Shown one piece after another: positions 18,530-26,566 of a stretch of 64,000 nt of DNA; the stretch's first letter is position 1; each line of letters opens with the position of its first letter. Made by a program: the position numbers and the translations under genes. This DNA comes from Paenibacillaceae bacterium GAS479 (GTDB lineage Bacteria > Bacillota > Bacilli > Paenibacillales > Paenibacillaceae), in assembly GCA_900105225.1 (NCBI GenBank), contig LT629764.1:4236501-4300500 (forward strand), given 5' to 3'. The notes beneath the pieces are model-generated. The model did no database searches, was not told the origin of the DNA, and was given only the letters and a program-made list of their open reading frames with translations.

Positions 18530-18856
18530 ATGTCGATGAGCAACAAATATGCCTGGACTTGGAACGTTAAGCCGGAACGGCTGGAGGAGTATGTCGAAAT
18601 GCACCTGAATCCGTGGCCAGAAATTATGGAGGAGCATTCCCGGGCGGGAATCCGTAACTACTCGATTTTTCAACAGGGCAATCAGTTCTTCTACTGCTTT
18701 GAATGTGATGATGTTGAAGGGGCGTTCCGGATCATTGCGGAAAGCGAAGCCTGCGGGCGCTGGAATGCGATAACTTCCACGATGGTGGAGGGCTCTTTCG
18801 ATTTCAATGAGCCGAAGCCGATCGTACCTATGCGCGAAGTATTTTATCTAAAATAA
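18530..18856 (+). CDS. rhaM: L-rhamnose mutarotase family protein
   Basis: A 108-residue protein matching the L-rhamnose mutarotase (RhaM/RhaU) family, which interconverts the anomers of rhamnose. Conserved positions are visible: His in MHLNPWPEI, Tyr in RNYSIF, and Trp in GRWNAITSTM, equivalent to the catalytic or binding residues of the E. coli enzyme. The start ATG has GGGAGGAG upstream. It is isolated from other rhamnose genes, so the physiological sugar is not certain. Terminators lie on both sides. Confidence 0.82.
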   Translation: MSMSNKYAWTWNVKPERLEEYVEMHLNPWPEIMEEHSRAGIRNYSIFQQGNQFFYCFECDDVEGAFRIIAESEACGRWNAITSTMVEGSFDFNEPKPIVPMREVFYLK

Positions 18857-18871
18857 ATAAATCGAATTGAC

Positions 18872-18913
18872 CTAAAGCTGACTTCCGTAAAAATCGGGGG
18901 TCGGCTTTTTTTT
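18872..18913 (+). terminator. Terminator after rhaM
   Basis: AAGCTGACTTCCG pairs with CGGGGGTCGGCTT using G-U wobbles, followed by nine T. Confidence 0.85.
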
Positions 18914-19042
18914 TCAGCTGTAAACTAAGGCCATTGACGCTAGCAATTGACGGTTATTGGCCGCTTTCCCGCTTTCAGAAACATTTCCCTCCCTTGCCTG
19001 CCACTTCATAAGGAATCGTAGTCTGGGCTGCTGTATACTAGT

Positions 19043-19192
19043 CCTTACCAAAGGCGCAAGTCCGCGGTGTTGCAGCCCTATCACCCTTTCCCAGAGCGTT
19101 TATGTGAGAGTGGGCGCGGATTAGGACCGGGCTGCAACTATAACCTTTTTGTCTCCTCCTCTGCACTTGTTGCGGGGGAGGACTTTTTTGTT
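19043..19192 (+). ncRNA. Candidate pseudoknotted small RNA
   Basis: An isolated transcript-like unit ending in a strong terminator (TCCTCC/GGAGGA then TTTTTT, ending near 19189). Two stems cross: AGTCCGCG (19059-19066) pairs with CGCGGATT (19115-19122), and GTTGCAGCCC (19069-19078) pairs perfectly with GGGCTGCAAC (19129-19138), giving an H-type pseudoknot. A small CCTT-ACCA-AAGG hairpin opens the element. A TATACT box is at 19034-19039, but no good -35 is seen. There is no coding frame. I do not recognise a known family. Confidence 0.5.
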
Positions 19193-19321
19193 TTCAATGC
19201 GGTCAGCCCCTGTGCCTAATTTTGCTGCCCGTATTATTGATGAAGGTCATTTTCTCCGGCATATTCATTGAAGAGCCTGCTCAGGGCATTGCGCATTTTC
19301 GGAATAGATATATGCAGCTTC

Positions 19322-19350
19322 AACTCCCGGCCTGCCGGGAGTTGTTTTTG
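19322..19350 (+). terminator. Terminator with no gene in front of it
   Basis: CAACTCCCGG pairs perfectly with CCGGGAGTTG around CCTG, followed by TTTTTG. The 130 bases before it carry no supported gene, so it either backs up the preceding RNA or ends an unrecognised short transcript. It insulates the vanR promoter. Confidence 0.8.
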
Positions 19351-19351
19351 T

Positions 19352-19384
19352 CTTTCCGTAAGCTTTCCGTAAGCTTTTCGTATG
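19352..19384 (+). promoter_or_regulatory. Three 11-bp direct repeats upstream of vanR
   Basis: CTTTCCGTAAG, CTTTCCGTAAG and CTTTTCGTATG follow each other without gaps. Tandem 11-bp spacing is one DNA turn and is the classic target layout of OmpR/PhoB-family regulators. The likely ligand is the VanR-like regulator encoded next, implying autoregulation. Confidence 0.6.
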
Positions 19385-19436
19385 TATTTTCCTTTTGCCG
19401 CCGATTCTGGTAGAACAGAGAGAGGTGGTGAACTCC

Positions 19437-20132
19437 TTGATAAAAATGACAACGATCCTCGTCGCGGACGACGAGACCGAGATTGCAGACCTGGTTGAGC
19501 TGCATCTGAACAAAGAAGGATTTCGAGTAGTGAAGGCTGCGAGTGGTGAGGAGGCGCTGCGAGCTGTCCAGCTCCACACGATCGATCTGGCCATCCTGGA
19601 TATTATGATGCCGGGAATCGATGGGATGGAGGTAACGCGGCGCATCCGCAGCGAGCATCCCATGCCGATCATTATGCTGAGTGCCAAGACATCCGATTTC
19701 GACAAGATTTCGGGACTCGTTATCGGCGCAGATGATTATATGACAAAACCATTCAACCCGATGGAGCTAGTGGCGAGAGTGAACGCCCAGCTGCGACGTA
19801 CGCTGCTGTTGGCTCAGCAGCCCAAGCTGTCGGACAACATGATGGTCGAAGCAGCGGGGCTGGCGCTTAACCCCGAGCAGCGGAGTGCTGTATTGTACGG
19901 TGAGCCACTTGAACTGACACCGAAGGAGTTCGACATCCTTTATTTGCTCGCGAGCCATCCCAAAAAGGTGTTCAGTGCAGAAAATCTATTCCAGCAGGTT
20001 TGGAAAGAGGAATATTACGAGGGCGGCAATACTGTGATGGTACATATCCGAACTCTCCGCCGCAAGCTCGGCGACGACAAGGATAAATGGATTAAAACCG
20101 TCTGGGGAGTGGGGTATAGGTTCAATGTCTAA
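19437..20132 (+). CDS. vanR: VanR-like response regulator (OmpR/PhoB family)
   Basis: DNA-binding response regulator of about 231 residues. The receiver domain carries the acidic pocket (ADDE near the N-terminus), the phospho-acceptor Asp in AILDIMMPG (residue 55 from the TTG start) and Lys in YMTKPF. The C-terminal winged helix has LTPKEFDILYLLASHPKKVF and WGVGYRF. TTG 19437 fits the upstream GAGAGGTGG; ATG 19446 is an alternative. It overlaps the kinase gene by eight bases. The VanR name rests on similarity and the vanS-vanY-vanZ neighbourhood; the true inducer is unknown. Confidence 0.85.
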   Translation: MIKMTTILVADDETEIADLVELHLNKEGFRVVKAASGEEALRAVQLHTIDLAILDIMMPGIDGMEVTRRIRSEHPMPIIMLSAKTSDFDKISGLVIGADDYMTKPFNPMELVARVNAQLRRTLLLAQQPKLSDNMMVEAAGLALNPEQRSAVLYGEPLELTPKEFDILYLLASHPKKVFSAENLFQQVWKEEYYEGGNTVMVHIRTLRRKLGDDKDKWIKTVWGVGYRFNV

Positions 20133-21267
20133 AGGATTGGGAAGCTTTCGCGCCCGCATGATTTTACTGCTTGGACTGAGCATGCTTTTTTCCGGAATTG
20201 TCACCTATATTCTTTATAAGGCACTGCAATTTTATTATTTGTCCGATGTCCGATATGAAGACGATACGTTAGTGAGCTTGCGTCATTTTATTCGTAGAAT
20301 AGGTGACCTGAATTTCTTTTTAATTATCTACGTACCGCTGACGATAGTCTTTTTCTACTTGCTCATGGCGCCGTATGTCTCCTATTTCAAAAAAATATCT
20401 GCAAGCATTAGGCGGCTAGCTGAAGGTGATTTCACCAGCCGCATCGAGATCCGCTCTCGTGATGAGTTCCAATCGATTGCCGAGGATATCAACCTCACAA
20501 GCGAGAAGCTCAAGCAGGCGGTAGAAAGAGGCGATTTCGCCGAAAGCAGCAAGGATCAGCTCGTGCTGAATCTGGCCCATGATTTGCGGACTCCGCTCAC
20601 CTCCGTAATCGGGTATTTGGATTATGTGCTGAATGATAAGGAGCTTTCGCCGGAAAAGTCCCGCCATTATACGACCATTGCTTACGCCAAAGCACATAGG
20701 CTGGAGACGCTTATCAACGAGCTTTTTGAGGTGACTCAGTTGAATTACGGACTGCTGCCGATCGAGGCGGAAGAGCTGGATTTGGCGGAATTGCTTGCCC
20801 AATTGAGCGAGGAGATGTATCCGGTCTTTGATAAAAATGGCCTGACTGCCAGGCTTGATTTGTTCCAGCCGCTGCGGGTTCAAGGCAATGGTGAGCTGTT
20901 AGCACGCGTCTTCGAGAACTTGGCTATGAATGCCGCGCGTTACGGCCGGGATGGCCGATATGTCGAAATCCGCTGCCTGCTTGAAGGCGAAGAGGCAGTT
21001 GTACAATTCATTAATTACGGCAGCAGTATTTCACCAGAGGATCAGCCGCATTTGTTCGAAATGTTTTATACCGGAGACAAGGCTCGTCAGAGTGATTCCG
21101 GCGGCACTGGAATCGGTTTATTTATCGCCAAAAACATTGTGGAACGGCATCAGGGCACGATTTCGGCTTACAGCGACGTTATCCGAACTTGCTTTGAGGT
21201 GAGGTTGCCTTTACGGATGCGCTTGAAGGAGGATAGTTCTGGAGCGGCTTCAGCTGCAAAACTTTAA
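20125..21267 (+). CDS. vanS: VanS-like sensor histidine kinase
   Basis: Membrane sensor kinase of 380 residues. Two membrane helices (about residues 10-30 and 55-80) flank a short external loop of about 25 residues. A HAMP region (SIRRLAEGDFTSRIEIRSRDE) follows, then the H-box LNLAHDLRTPLTS with the phospho-acceptor His near residue 152, the N-box NLAMNAARYG, and the G-box GGTGIGLFIAKNI. The very short sensor loop is typical of VanSA-like kinases. It forms one unit with the regulator (overlapping) and, 87 bases later, vanY. Confidence 0.85.
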   Translation: MSKGLGSFRARMILLLGLSMLFSGIVTYILYKALQFYYLSDVRYEDDTLVSLRHFIRRIGDLNFFLIIYVPLTIVFFYLLMAPYVSYFKKISASIRRLAEGDFTSRIEIRSRDEFQSIAEDINLTSEKLKQAVERGDFAESSKDQLVLNLAHDLRTPLTSVIGYLDYVLNDKELSPEKSRHYTTIAYAKAHRLETLINELFEVTQLNYGLLPIEAEELDLAELLAQLSEEMYPVFDKNGLTARLDLFQPLRVQGNGELLARVFENLAMNAARYGRDGRYVEIRCLLEGEEAVVQFINYGSSISPEDQPHLFEMFYTGDKARQSDSGGTGIGLFIAKNIVERHQGTISAYSDVIRTCFEVRLPLRMRLKEDSSGAASAAKL

Positions 21268-21354
21268 AAAAAGTTTAAGTTTACCCCCAGATTGTTTTTA
21301 GCTTTTTCCTATACTCTTGTTTTATCGAAGGACGATAGCAGGAGGATGGAAGCC

Positions 21355-22215
21355 ATGGATAAACGTTTGATTTGGATCGCGATCACGGCATTGTTGACAT
21401 ATGGAGTTTTGATGGGCAAGCCTTGGGAGACGAGCGGTCAGCCGCTTACAGTGGCCAACAAGTCCGAGCTTCAGAAACGACAGACGAAGGTTAAACAGGA
21501 GCAGGTTCATCAAGGGAATCTGGTTCTTGTGAATTTAGACAACCCGGTGTCCGAAAGCGGTACAAAGGATAACATTATGCTTGCTGAACATTTCAGGGAG
21601 ACAACTATTGCATTGGCCGACCATGAGCTCCGGCTTTCAGAGCGAGCAGCGGAGCCCCTTTTGGAAATGATGGAAGCTGCACGCAAGGACGGAGTGGACA
21701 ATTTTATTATCAACAGCGGTTATCGAACCCTTGCGGATCAGGAAAAGTTGTATACGGAGCAGGGGGCGGAGCTGGCAATGCCCGCCGGACGGAGCGAGCA
21801 TAATCTTGGGTTATCGGTAGACATCGGGTCCTTGCAGGGCAAGATGAACGTCACGAAGGAAGGCCGCTGGCTGGGGGAGAATGCCTGGAAATATGGTTTT
21901 ATTTTGCGGTACCCGGAAGGAAAAACAGATGTTACAGGTATACAGTTTGAACCCTGGCACTTCCGCTACGTAGGATTGCCCCACAGTGCCGTCATGCAGC
22001 AGCAAAATATGGTGTTCGAAGAATACCTGGACTATCTCAAGCAAATGAAGTCCATTCAGACAACGGTGGATGGAAAAACTTATCAAATAGAGTATTACCC
22101 GGTACAGGAGCAAACCGAAATCCCTCTACCGGTAAACCGGAGTTACGAGCTTTCGGGCAACAATCGGGATGGCATCATTGTTACGATTTCCATGGAAGGA
22201 GGCGCATCGCGATGA
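21355..22215 (+). CDS. vanY: VanY-type D-alanyl-D-alanine carboxypeptidase
   Basis: Peptidoglycan D,D-carboxypeptidase (metallopeptidase M15B) that removes the terminal D-Ala from stem peptides, lowering vancomycin targets. About 286 residues with an N-terminal membrane anchor (LIWIAITALLTYGVLMG). Zinc-site motifs SEHNLGLSVDIG (His and Asp) and EPWHFRYVG (Glu and His) are intact, as is the substrate-site SGYRT. ATG 21355 is nine bases after GGAGG. It overlaps vanZ by four bases. Confidence 0.9.
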   Translation: MDKRLIWIAITALLTYGVLMGKPWETSGQPLTVANKSELQKRQTKVKQEQVHQGNLVLVNLDNPVSESGTKDNIMLAEHFRETTIALADHELRLSERAAEPLLEMMEAARKDGVDNFIINSGYRTLADQEKLYTEQGAELAMPAGRSEHNLGLSVDIGSLQGKMNVTKEGRWLGENAWKYGFILRYPEGKTDVTGIQFEPWHFRYVGLPHSAVMQQQNMVFEEYLDYLKQMKSIQTTVDGKTYQIEYYPVQEQTEIPLPVNRSYELSGNNRDGIIVTISMEGGASR

Positions 22216-22811
22216 AAAATATAAGCCATATGAACAACAGCGCCTCTGGCAGCCTTTCTTTAATTGGTCAAAGCCGCGATGTGGAAGCAAGAGGCGGCTC
22301 CAAAAAAGCTCCTGCTTATGTACGCAGTAGGTGGATTGCTTACTCCGCCCGTTTTCTGATCCTGCTGTATGCTTGTTTTCTCGTTAAAGTTATATTGTTC
22401 AAGTTTGGTTCCAGTGACAGTGGATTTCTTTGGGACCAGCTTCAAACCAGCTTGAGCGACCCACATCTCGTGAAGGATCGTATGGAATCGGGCAATCTGG
22501 AGCCATTCCGACAAATGAAAAGTGATCTTAGATATGGTTCTGTTAAGGGATACACCAACTTGTTCGGCAATATTGCTATCTTTGTTCCGTTTGGGTTTCT
22601 GATGGGTTTGCTGACGTTTAAAAGAAGTTTCCCTTTGCTTGCAGGAGCGTTGCTTTGCTTCGGCACAAGCCTGGCGTTGGAGAGTGCACAGCTGCTGTTC
22701 TCCATCGGGCAATTTGATGTGGATGACCTGATTTTGAACACTTCAGGAGGCTTGGCAGGCCTAATAATAGTCGCCGTGCTCAGCTGGATGTTCAAAAGCT
22801 CGGCAAAATAA
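22212..22811 (+). CDS. vanZ: VanZ-family membrane protein
   Basis: A 199-residue membrane protein with the VanZ pattern: NLEPFRQMKS, then NLFGNIAIFVPFGFLMG, and ALESAQLLFSIGQFDVDDLILNT split over helices 3 and 4. VanZ confers low-level teicoplanin resistance in enterococci by an unclear route. Start overlaps the end of vanY (ATGA), so the two are coupled. The stop codon lies within the terminator stem. Confidence 0.88.
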   Translation: MKNISHMNNSASGSLSLIGQSRDVEARGGSKKAPAYVRSRWIAYSARFLILLYACFLVKVILFKFGSSDSGFLWDQLQTSLSDPHLVKDRMESGNLEPFRQMKSDLRYGSVKGYTNLFGNIAIFVPFGFLMGLLTFKRSFPLLAGALLCFGTSLALESAQLLFSIGQFDVDDLILNTSGGLAGLIIVAVLSWMFKSSAK

Positions 22812-22846
22812 AATGTTGTCCCTTCGGTGGGGCACCATTTTATTTT
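22805..22846. terminator. Bidirectional terminator after vanZ
   Basis: AAAATAAAATG pairs perfectly with CATTTTATTTT, and the inner CCC/GGG stem extends it. It also serves the minus-strand remnant that ends at 22851. Confidence 0.88.
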
Positions 22847-22850
22847 ATAT

Positions 22851-23132
22851 TTATGAACGGTTACGTAAGTCTGTGATCCCAGCCTCGCTTAAACCGCTTA
22901 CTGCGGCAATGACGGAATCATGCAAATACTTTTGACGCTCCTCGTATTTTCTACGGGCTTCGTGATCCTGGCTCAAAAACTCCAGCGTGTCCATCGCCTT
23001 TTTCAAGGTGGGTTCATTCATTTTCAACACCTCCCAATTAGCCTTGTCGGCTCCTTTCAAAAACAGCAACCAGTTTATAAGTCCACCTTTGAGTGAAATT
23101 AATTCTTCAGTAGCAAATCCGCCATCAAGAAT
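22851..23132 (-). pseudogene. C-terminal remnant of an Rpn-family (PD-(D/E)XK) nuclease
   Basis: The minus strand is open from 23132 and gives FATEELISLKGGLINWLLF, then NEPTLKKAMDTLEFLSQD and RRKYEERQKYLHDS. This is the C-terminal part of the recombination-promoting nuclease/putative transposase (Rpn) family. There is no start with a ribosome site and the N-terminal catalytic half is absent, with an in-frame stop at the break, so it is a truncated fossil of a mobile-type gene. From 23133 to 23450 I see only AT-rich sequence and a weak hairpin near 23300-23335. Confidence 0.65.
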
Positions 23133-23454
23133 TCAGCTCCAGCCTTTTTGTTATTAGTATAACATGAGCAAAGAACGTGGTTGATTACGGCAACTTCTTA
23201 TTTTGCCCCATTGTTCCGCAAGGTGTACGGTATGAATTCACAGGAATATTGAAAGGGCAGATTGATTTCATAAACCTAGGTTTTACAGATTTCTTCCAGT
23301 CTTCCCCGTTTTCGGTGTCTATACGCCGGAAGCTTTTTTTGCTAATGTAGGGGGGATGGGCAGGAATTGATGGCGGAAGGAATCTGCCACTTCTTTTGCG
23401 AATTTCGGAAGAATATTCTATTACTAACTTTTTTATATTTATTTAATCGCATCC

Positions 23455-23480
23455 GCAACTTTCCGCAGCCTGACTGCGTC
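23455..23480 (+). promoter_or_regulatory. Possible ECF-type promoter of the second sigma operon
   Basis: GCAACT (23455-23460) and CGTC (23477-23480) are separated by 16 bases, the layout used by SigW-type ECF sigma factors. It lies 30 bases before the start codon of an ECF sigma gene, suggesting autoregulation. Confidence 0.45.
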
Positions 23481-23509
23481 AGTGACGGTGCAAGAGAGGG
23501 GGAACCTTC

Positions 23510-24058
23510 GTGGTAGAGCCTGGTCTCATACGAGCCGCTCAACAGGGCGATCGCGACGCTCTCGTGTCCCTATTGCGCGACATAGAGAATCACGTTTATC
23601 GGACCGCCTATTATATTCTGGGTAATGAACAGGACGCGTTGGACGCTTCGCAGGAAGCACTTATTCGAATCTATACCAAGATTAACTCCTACGAAGAGAA
23701 GGCGCAGTTCAAAACATGGATCCAGCGAATCGTCACGAATATTTGCATTGATAAATTCCGCCGCACGAAGCCGGTTGTTTCCATAGAAGAACATGATATG
23801 GTCTTCCGGGAAAAGCAGGACGTGGAGGAAGAAGTATTGTCCGCTTATGCGGCCAAGGATATTCGAGAGGCAATCGACAAGCTGCCGGATCACCACAGAG
23901 CTGTTGTTGTGCTTCGTTACTTACAGGATTTTTCTTATAACGAGATCGCGGATTCGCTTGATCTTCCGCTGAATACAGTAAAATCCTACTTGTTCCGAGC
24001 CAGACAACAACTGCAGACTCTGCTCCATGATTATCAGAAAGGTGGTGTCCGAGGATGA
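23510..24058 (+). CDS. ECF sigma factor (SigW-like)
   Basis: Alternative sigma factor of 182 residues. Region 2: YRTAYYILGNEQDALDASQE and TWIQRIVTNICIDKFRR; region 4: VVVLRYLQDFSYNEIADSLD and NTVKSYLFRARQQL. GTG 23510 has GAGAGGGGG upstream. It overlaps the following gene by four bases (ATGA). Sequence type resembles the SigW/SigX group that handles envelope stress. A possible self-recognised promoter lies just upstream. Confidence 0.9.
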   Translation: MVEPGLIRAAQQGDRDALVSLLRDIENHVYRTAYYILGNEQDALDASQEALIRIYTKINSYEEKAQFKTWIQRIVTNICIDKFRRTKPVVSIEEHDMVFREKQDVEEEVLSAYAAKDIREAIDKLPDHHRAVVVLRYLQDFSYNEIADSLDLPLNTVKSYLFRARQQLQTLLHDYQKGGVRG

Positions 24059-25161
24059 CTTGTCAAGAGGTGGTAGATTATATGAATCGATATCTAGACG
24101 GCGATCTTGACGAGCATGAGCGCTTGCTTCTTATGGAGCATCTCAACGAATGCCCGGATGATCAGGAACTGTTCGAGAGGCTGAAGCGGTTGTCCAGCGA
24201 TCTCGAAGAGCTGCCGAAGATTGTTCCACCATTTAGTCTAGTGGACTCCATTTTACCGCAGCTGGCCGAGATCGACGATCTTCGAGACGCCAAGGCGGCA
24301 TCACGCGGGGGCGCATCTCTTTCGTTGAACGAGTCAGAAGAAGCCGCTTCCGAGGAGGAATCCGAGATGCCTGCTCGCTCCGTTCGGCGCAGTGACACCT
24401 CCCGCTTCAGCAAGCGCGCTCGTATCTGGACGGGCTCTGCGGCAGCAGCAGCGGCAGCAGTTGTCATCTTGCTGGCGGTGCCTTGGGGCTCGACGAGCCT
24501 AGATAAACAGCTCGCGATGGATGGAGGATCGAACACCTCCCAAGCGGGAATGTTCAATGAAAAAGCTGTTGAGGAAGAAAACGGCGCATCGACCGCCGAC
24601 AATATGCAGAAGCGTACCATGAATACTCCTGAGTCTGCGGCAGATCCGCTCCAGCAGGGCGATACTGTACCGACGGCAACCGATCCTGACCGCTCACTTT
24701 TGGATGATTCAGCTAAGGGGCAGGACGAGATCAAGAATAATATGATCGGCCCGTCTGTTCCGTCTGTTCCATCTGGAGGCGGTAAGGGCTCCACGACGTA
24801 TCCGTCGCCGGGTAGTGGCAGCTTCAACAAGTACGCTCCGGGCGGTTCGTCGGCTATACCCGGCTTCACTTCACCCTCTCCAGATGGTGTTGCCAACCAA
24901 AAAGGAGGACTGATGGCTGTGCCTGAGGTGACCTACTCGCCGGACGGCCAATACAGCTATTCCATCAGCCAGGGCTGGGTAGTCATTCAAAAAGAAGACG
25001 GCGGCAAGCAATTCGACCATACTTTCGAGGGAGCCATCACGGAGCCGGCATGGAGCGGCGACAGCCGTTATCTAACGGTGGCCGTGCAGGCAAAGGCAGG
25101 CCAGGTCTTGACGTATAAGATCGATGTGGAGAATGGGTCCTTCGAAAAAACAGAGGGTTGA
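24055..25161 (+). CDS. Anti-sigma factor with zinc-finger N-terminus and extracellular C-terminal domain
   Basis: A 368-residue partner of the preceding sigma factor. The N-terminal 60 residues fit the zf-HC2 type (MTCQEVVDYMNRYLDGDLDE, then EHLNEC), although the second Cys of the usual Cys-x2-Cys is not evident. One membrane helix (AAAAAAAVVILLAVPWG) lies near residues 127-143. A long Ser/Pro/Gly-rich linker follows, then a C-terminal segment (VTYSPDGQYSYSISQG, EPAWSGDSRYLTVAV) that reads like beta-propeller blades and would face outside. Confidence 0.8.
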   Translation: MTCQEVVDYMNRYLDGDLDEHERLLLMEHLNECPDDQELFERLKRLSSDLEELPKIVPPFSLVDSILPQLAEIDDLRDAKAASRGGASLSLNESEEAASEEESEMPARSVRRSDTSRFSKRARIWTGSAAAAAAAVVILLAVPWGSTSLDKQLAMDGGSNTSQAGMFNEKAVEEENGASTADNMQKRTMNTPESAADPLQQGDTVPTATDPDRSLLDDSAKGQDEIKNNMIGPSVPSVPSGGGKGSTTYPSPGSGSFNKYAPGGSSAIPGFTSPSPDGVANQKGGLMAVPEVTYSPDGQYSYSISQGWVVIQKEDGGKQFDHTFEGAITEPAWSGDSRYLTVAVQAKAGQVLTYKIDVENGSFEKTEG

Positions 25162-25309
25162 TAAGCACAAATTAGCGAGGATTTGCGTATACTGTCTTAA
25201 GCGGTATGCACCGGGGCGGACGCGGCCCCTGGCATCGTATGACCATCGGCGAAGGGTACCTAGGATCCCTTCTGTGCGATGTTTATATAGATGTTCCGAT
25301 CCTCGCGGC

Positions 25310-25349
25310 AAGGGATGTCTTCGTCTTCGGACGGGGGCATCCCTTGTTT
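25310..25349 (+). terminator. Terminator of the second sigma/anti-sigma operon
   Basis: AAGGGATG (25310-25317) pairs with CATCCCTT (25338-25345), with inner pairing, then GTTTT. A smaller hairpin (GAAGGG/CCCTTC near 25253-25273) precedes it. The spacer up to holA holds no gene. Confidence 0.75.
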
Positions 25350-25419
25350 TGGTCTTGCAGCGGCTTGCTGTAACAGGGAATCTGTCCTATGATGGGACAA
25401 CAAGCAGGGAGGATGAAGC

Positions 25420-26508
25420 GTGATGCAGGCAAGGGATGCGATGAAAGAAATTCGCGCCGGCCGAATCGCCCCGGTGTATGCGGCATTCGGCAAAGACCGT
25501 TATCGGATGGGGCAATTCGCCGCCATGCTGACAGATAAGCTTTTGGCTCCAGAAGAGAAGGAACTGGGCATGGTCCGCTTTGACACGTCGGAGACGGCGC
25601 TGGAAGAAATTGTAGCGGAAGCGGAGACGCTGCCGTTTTTTGTGCCGCGCAAGCTGATTGTCGTGCGAGATAGCTCTGTACTATGCGCTGCGGCCAAGGA
25701 AAATGGGAAGCTCGATCATAAAGTAGAGCGGTTCCTATCCTATATGGAGCAACCTTCCGAGACGAGTGTTATTTTGTTCCTGGTGCAAGCGGACAAGCTG
25801 GATGAGCGTCGCAAAATCGTCAAGCTGCTCAAAGAGCGTAACCTGATCGTTGCCTTCCCGGAATTGACCGAGGGTGAGCTGGCTACATGGGCAGTGCGAC
25901 GGGCATTGGACCAGAAGCGTACGCTTGATGAAGATGCGGCGCAACTGCTCGTCGCTCGGCTCGGCACTGGCATGCAATTGCTAGCTCAGGAAGTTGATAA
26001 GCTTTGCTTATATGCCGGTGAAGGCGGCGTCATCGCTAAAGAGGATGTATCCCGGCAAACGGCGGCCAGTGTGGAAGAAGATGTATTTGCGTTGATCGAT
26101 GCAATTGCAGAGCTGCGCATGGACCGCACGATGGGGCTCTATCGCGAGCTGCTGCTGCGCAAGGAGGAACCGATTCGTATCGCGGCTCTCATAGCTCGGC
26201 AGCTGCGTATCATGCTTCAGATCAAGGAATTAGAGAGGCATCGGTACTCGCCGCAGCAAATGGCAGGCCAGCTCGGGCTGCACCCTTACGCGGTCAAGTT
26301 AGCTGCAGAGAAGGCCCGGCGCTTCGACACCGCTGTGCTTGGTAAACATTTAGCGGCGTTAGCGGACCTTGACTTCAAGATGAAGACGGGTCAGGTGGAA
26401 AAAGAGCTCGGCCTCCAGCTGTTTTTCCTTTCGATGGGAGCTGATGCGGTCGCGGCAGGAAGTTCGTCTGGTAGCCTCTCCGGGTCAGTTGGGAGCAGAC
26501 GGGAATAA
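25420..26508 (+). CDS. holA: DNA polymerase III delta subunit
   Basis: Clamp-loader delta subunit that opens the beta sliding clamp for the replicative polymerase; 362 residues, normal. N-terminal PVYAAFGKDRYRMGQF corresponds to the usual P-VYLL-G-E-Y start of the family; the AAA-like fold continues with FVPRKLIVVRDS and the C-terminal collar includes PYAVKLAAEKARRF. Start is GTG 25420 or ATG 25423 after GGGAGGA. In B. subtilis holA (yqeN) follows comEC closely; here about 12.8 kb of accessory genes intervene. It converges with the next gene. Confidence 0.93.
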   Translation: MMQARDAMKEIRAGRIAPVYAAFGKDRYRMGQFAAMLTDKLLAPEEKELGMVRFDTSETALEEIVAEAETLPFFVPRKLIVVRDSSVLCAAAKENGKLDHKVERFLSYMEQPSETSVILFLVQADKLDERRKIVKLLKERNLIVAFPELTEGELATWAVRRALDQKRTLDEDAAQLLVARLGTGMQLLAQEVDKLCLYAGEGGVIAKEDVSRQTAASVEEDVFALIDAIAELRMDRTMGLYRELLLRKEEPIRIAALIARQLRIMLQIKELERHRYSPQQMAGQLGLHPYAVKLAAEKARRFDTAVLGKHLAALADLDFKMKTGQVEKELGLQLFFLSMGADAVAAGSSSGSLSGSVGSRRE

Positions 26509-26523
26509 GCCAGTCAAATCAAA

Positions 26524-26559
26524 AAGGCAGCCTGGATGAAAATCATCCAAAGCTGCCTT
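26524..26559. terminator. Bidirectional terminator between holA and the PHP-type gene
   Basis: AAGGCAGC pairs with GCTGCCTT, with TGGAT/ATCCA inside, flanked by an A-tract and T-rich sequence on the two sides. Confidence 0.88.
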
Positions 26560-26566
26560 CTAAATT

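Noticed and set aside
19043-19192. 6S, SRP or RNase P RNA identity for the pseudoknotted element
   Set aside because: The conserved sequence motifs of those RNAs are not visible; the crossed-stem layout also differs.
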